A stretch of 8,641 bases of DNA from Chloroflexota bacterium. Its GTDB lineage: Bacteria > Chloroflexota > Anaerolineae > Aggregatilineales > Phototrophicaceae. The translations under genes and the position numbers were made by a program. This document shows positions 6,788-8,641 of this stretch, piece by piece. The notes under the pieces are model-generated. The model ran no database searches. It was not told the origin of the DNA and saw only the letters and a program-made list of their open reading frames with translations. The stretch covers positions 1 through 8,641 of the forward strand of contig QGUR01000189.1 of NCBI GenBank assembly GCA_003242205.1, in the 5' to 3' direction. Position 1 is the first letter of the stretch, and every line of letters starts with the position of its first letter.

Positions 6788-7749
6788 CGCAAGGAGCGAT
6801 AGAGCAGTTCCTTCCAGCGCTTAACGTCGATTTCCCAGCAGACCGTCACGTTGCGCTCGCGCTGTAGCGCCTGCGCCCACACCGCGCGGTTCCGTTCGTC
6901 ATCGCACAGATTCAGTTGATCGACGACCGTCATGCCGCGCGTCAGTTCGCTCTGCGTTTCGATCTCTACGTAGTGTTTGCTCTTGCGCGTGCAGATCGTC
7001 GGATCAAGCGCGATCGCCATGCAAACCGGATCGGCCAGCCCCAGACCGGCTTCATTCGATTGTTTGCGGACGGCTTCCAGCGCGGTCCGGTTGCTGTCGA
7101 GCGCGAAATGCGCCAGTGGCGTATCGAAGGCACGCACGGCGTCCATCTCATCGGGGAACAGCACAGCATCGAAACGGCACAACTCCCAGCCCACCATTTC
7201 GATGTTCATGCCGGAGAGAAAGACCATACGCGCCGCTTCGGGATCGACCCAGATGTTATATTCGGCGGCGGGCGTCACGTTGCCGACGGTGTTGGCAGCC
7301 CCGCCCATCACGACGCACCGGCTGACAAGCGGCACGATGTCCGGCGCTTTGCGAATCGCCAGCGCGACGTTCGTGAGCGGGCCAAGCGTCACCATCTCGA
7401 TGCCGGGGTTAGCGCGCACGGTGTCGATGATCGCGTCAACCGCATGCTTCTGCTGCGGCTGAAGACTGGGCGCGGGATAGTTCATGTTGCCAAACCCGTC
7501 CTCGCCATGAAACCAGGTCGCATTGCTGTATGGCCGCACCAGCGGCCTATCCGCGCCCGCATAAACCGGGACGTTGCTGCCAACCAGTTCCACCGTATAC
7601 AGCGCGTTCCGAACCGCCTGTTCCAGCGGCACGTTGCCCGCTACAACCGTGATTGCCTCAACTTCCACATCCGGCGCACGCAGCGCCATGATCAGCGCTA
7701 CCGCATCGTCGGAGGCGGTATCGGTATCAATGATAAATTTCCGCGCCAT
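6784..7749 (-). CDS. Inosine-uridine-type nucleoside hydrolase family protein
   Basis: Seen: 321 residues, the usual family length. The N-terminal calcium-binding signature is present as DTDTASDDA (residues 8-16, with D8, D10, D14, D15). It is followed by AGNV (38-41), the TLGPLTNVALA block (121-131), VMGGAA (147-152), EYNIWVDPEAA (163-173) and GLADPV (237-242), whose D240 fits the last calcium ligand. Known: the family cleaves the N-glycosidic bond of ribonucleosides to give base and ribose, in the cytoplasm, for salvage. Odd: the His normally just before the last Asp (HDP in C. fasciculata-type enzymes) is Ala239 here, so specificity or mechanism may differ. It lies 39 bases downstream of the PfkB kinase gene on the same strand, consistent with using the released sugar. 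The start is supported by GGGAAGG four bases before the ATG. Confidence 0.9.
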   Translation of the reverse strand: MARKFIIDTDTASDDAVALIMALRAPDVEVEAITVVAGNVPLEQAVRNALYTVELVGSNVPVYAGADRPLVRPYSNATWFHGEDGFGNMNYPAPSLQPQQKHAVDAIIDTVRANPGIEMVTLGPLTNVALAIRKAPDIVPLVSRCVVMGGAANTVGNVTPAAEYNIWVDPEAARMVFLSGMNIEMVGWELCRFDAVLFPDEMDAVRAFDTPLAHFALDSNRTALEAVRKQSNEAGLGLADPVCMAIALDPTICTRKSKHYVEIETQSELTRGMTVVDQLNLCDDERNRAVWAQALQRERNVTVCWEIDVKRWKELLYRSLR

Positions 7750-7788
7750 TTCGCCTTCCCATTCCAGAGTATGCCATTCCGTAACGAA
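7750..7788 (-). promoter_or_regulatory. 39-nt operon spacer with ribosome binding site for the nucleoside hydrolase
   Basis: Read on the minus strand, GGGAAGG (7760-7754) sits four bases before the ATG at 7749-7747. The short spacer with no hairpin suggests the kinase and hydrolase genes share one transcript. Confidence 0.65.
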
Positions 7789-8641
7789 TTAAACCCGGTG
7801 TGTATGTGACTTGACCCACGCCAGACGCTGGTCGCGCTGCTCGTGCAGATCCTCACGGCTCGTGTCGAGCACGCCGGTGACTTCCAGCGTGAATGACGCC
7901 GAAACCGCGCCGTAGCAGGCAGCGATGAACGGATCGCCACTGCGACGCCAGCCGACGAGAAAACCGCCACAATAGCTGTTGCCCGCGCCGGTCTGGTCGA
8001 CAATCTGCGCCACCGGCACAGGCGGCGTACGCACCAACGCATCCATCTCACGCACGCCGACCAGGGAACCGGCCCCGCCCACCCGCAGCGCACCGACTTT
8101 CCCCCCATCGGCAACCATCTGCCTGACCAGCCGTTCGGGATCGTCGAAGCCATAGACCAGACTGGCTTCCAGCAGATTTGGTGAAACGATGTCCACCAGA
8201 GGCAGGGCCGCGATAAACGCTTCCCGGTTGCGCGCCGTCATGAAAGCCTGTTCGGGTTCCCACAACAGCACGGTATCGGGATAATGCTGCCGCCATGACG
8301 CAACATCCGCCGCATCGCGCAGCAGCGACATTGCGCCGACTTTTGAATAAACGGCGGCGGTTTCTTCAGGCAACGGCCTGTCCAGATAGGGCGCAATCTC
8401 GTCTACGCGAAAGACCTCAGTACGACGCCCATCCCATTCGAAGAGCTGCCATGCCCGCACCTGCGGAATATCCAGCCGGATAAGCCCGCGCAGGTCGAAG
8501 TCGCGTTCGAGGCGTTCCAGCGCCCGTTGCGGCAAATCGCGCCCGGCGCAGCCCGCCAGACCGGGCCGCTCATCCCAGACGCGCATCCCGGCCCCGCAAT
8601 GGACACTGCCCCCTCCCAGGACTTCCATACAATTTTCCCCG
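7789..8641 (-). CDS. PfkB-family sugar kinase, N terminus cut by window edge
   Basis: Seen: the C-terminal motif DQTGAGNSYCGGF at residues 211-223, counting from the ATG at 8628, corresponds to the PfkB signature 2 (D-T-x-G-A-G-D). VSPNLLEA (148-155) and the GALRVGGAGS strand (179-188) are typical of the ribokinase fold. The visible ATG is followed at once by EVLGGGSVHCGAGMRVW, which matches the glycine-rich sugar-binding motif normally found about 30-40 residues into these proteins. The frame is open to base 8641. The true start therefore lies outside the window, and the gene is partial rather than starting at 8628. Known: PfkB enzymes phosphorylate sugars or nucleosides with ATP. Odd: the catalytic Asp of GAGD is Asn (N217); a subgroup related to yeast MAK32 is, as I recall, also GAGN. 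Inferred: a partner of the nucleoside hydrolase in sugar or nucleoside salvage; the substrate is not assignable. Confidence 0.85.
   Translation of the reverse strand, partial: GENCMEVLGGGSVHCGAGMRVWDERPGLAGCAGRDLPQRALERLERDFDLRGLIRLDIPQVRAWQLFEWDGRRTEVFRVDEIAPYLDRPLPEETAAVYSKVGAMSLLRDAADVASWRQHYPDTVLLWEPEQAFMTARNREAFIAALPLVDIVSPNLLEASLVYGFDDPERLVRQMVADGGKVGALRVGGAGSLVGVREMDALVRTPPVPVAQIVDQTGAGNSYCGGFLVGWRRSGDPFIAACYGAVSASFTLEVTGVLDTSREDLHEQRDQRLAWVKSHTHRV

Noticed and set aside
6916..7809. Plus-strand open frame of 297 codons opposite the nucleoside hydrolase
   Set aside because: It has low-complexity Arg/His-rich content and no family motifs; the minus strand carries the calcium-site and family blocks of nucleoside hydrolases.
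7789..8628. Complete kinase gene starting at the ATG at 8628
   Set aside because: The glycine-rich sugar motif would begin at residue 3, whereas PfkB proteins have about 30-40 residues before it; the frame stays open to the window edge.

Overview
The window is GC-rich (by eye about 60%) and almost fully coding. It holds six protein genes, no RNA gene, no insertion sequence and no CRISPR array. Four genes run on the plus strand and two on the minus strand, and the two groups meet tail to tail at 6784-6787. The gene content suggests a free-living bacterium with a respiratory chain: a multihaem cytochrome, a membrane cytochrome b with a c-type tail, and a NarL-type two-component system. The small c-type domain and the response-regulator style resemble those I associate with Chloroflexota, but this taxonomic guess is low confidence and no marker gene is present.

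Region 6-2853 is a redox pair. The first gene encodes an exported nonahaem cytochrome c: nine CXXCH motifs and a C-terminal membrane anchor. A roughly 165-residue Pro/Ala-rich arm in front of the haem domain carries seven copies of a short motif ending in SIFD. The second gene overlaps it by 11 bases. It encodes a membrane cytochrome b with five predicted membrane segments, fused to a one-haem cytochrome c domain on the outer side. Together they look like a quinone-cytochrome c oxidoreductase, comparable in parts to the fused CbcL-type proteins of Geobacter but split into two genes.

Region 2970-6787 is a two-component system with an unusual twist. The histidine kinase (HAMP, GAF, HisKA_3, HATPase) overlaps its partner by ATGA. 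The partner is a complete NarL/FixJ response regulator (receiver plus LuxR helix-turn-helix) that continues in frame, without any usable internal start, into a full-length FAD flavoprotein of the 3-ketosteroid-delta1-dehydrogenase (KstD)-like family. The flavin domain keeps the tyrosines and glycine that I place at the KstD active site. This DNA-binding regulator/flavoenzyme fusion is the most interesting object in the window. It could be a redox- or substrate-reading transcription factor (a trigger enzyme) that controls the neighbouring electron-transfer genes.

Region 6784-8641 (minus strand) is an ordinary-looking nucleoside salvage pair: a PfkB-family sugar kinase, cut off at its N terminus by the window edge, followed 39 bases later by an inosine-uridine-type nucleoside hydrolase. 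Each has one unusual active-site residue. No gene-free stretch exceeds 120 bases.
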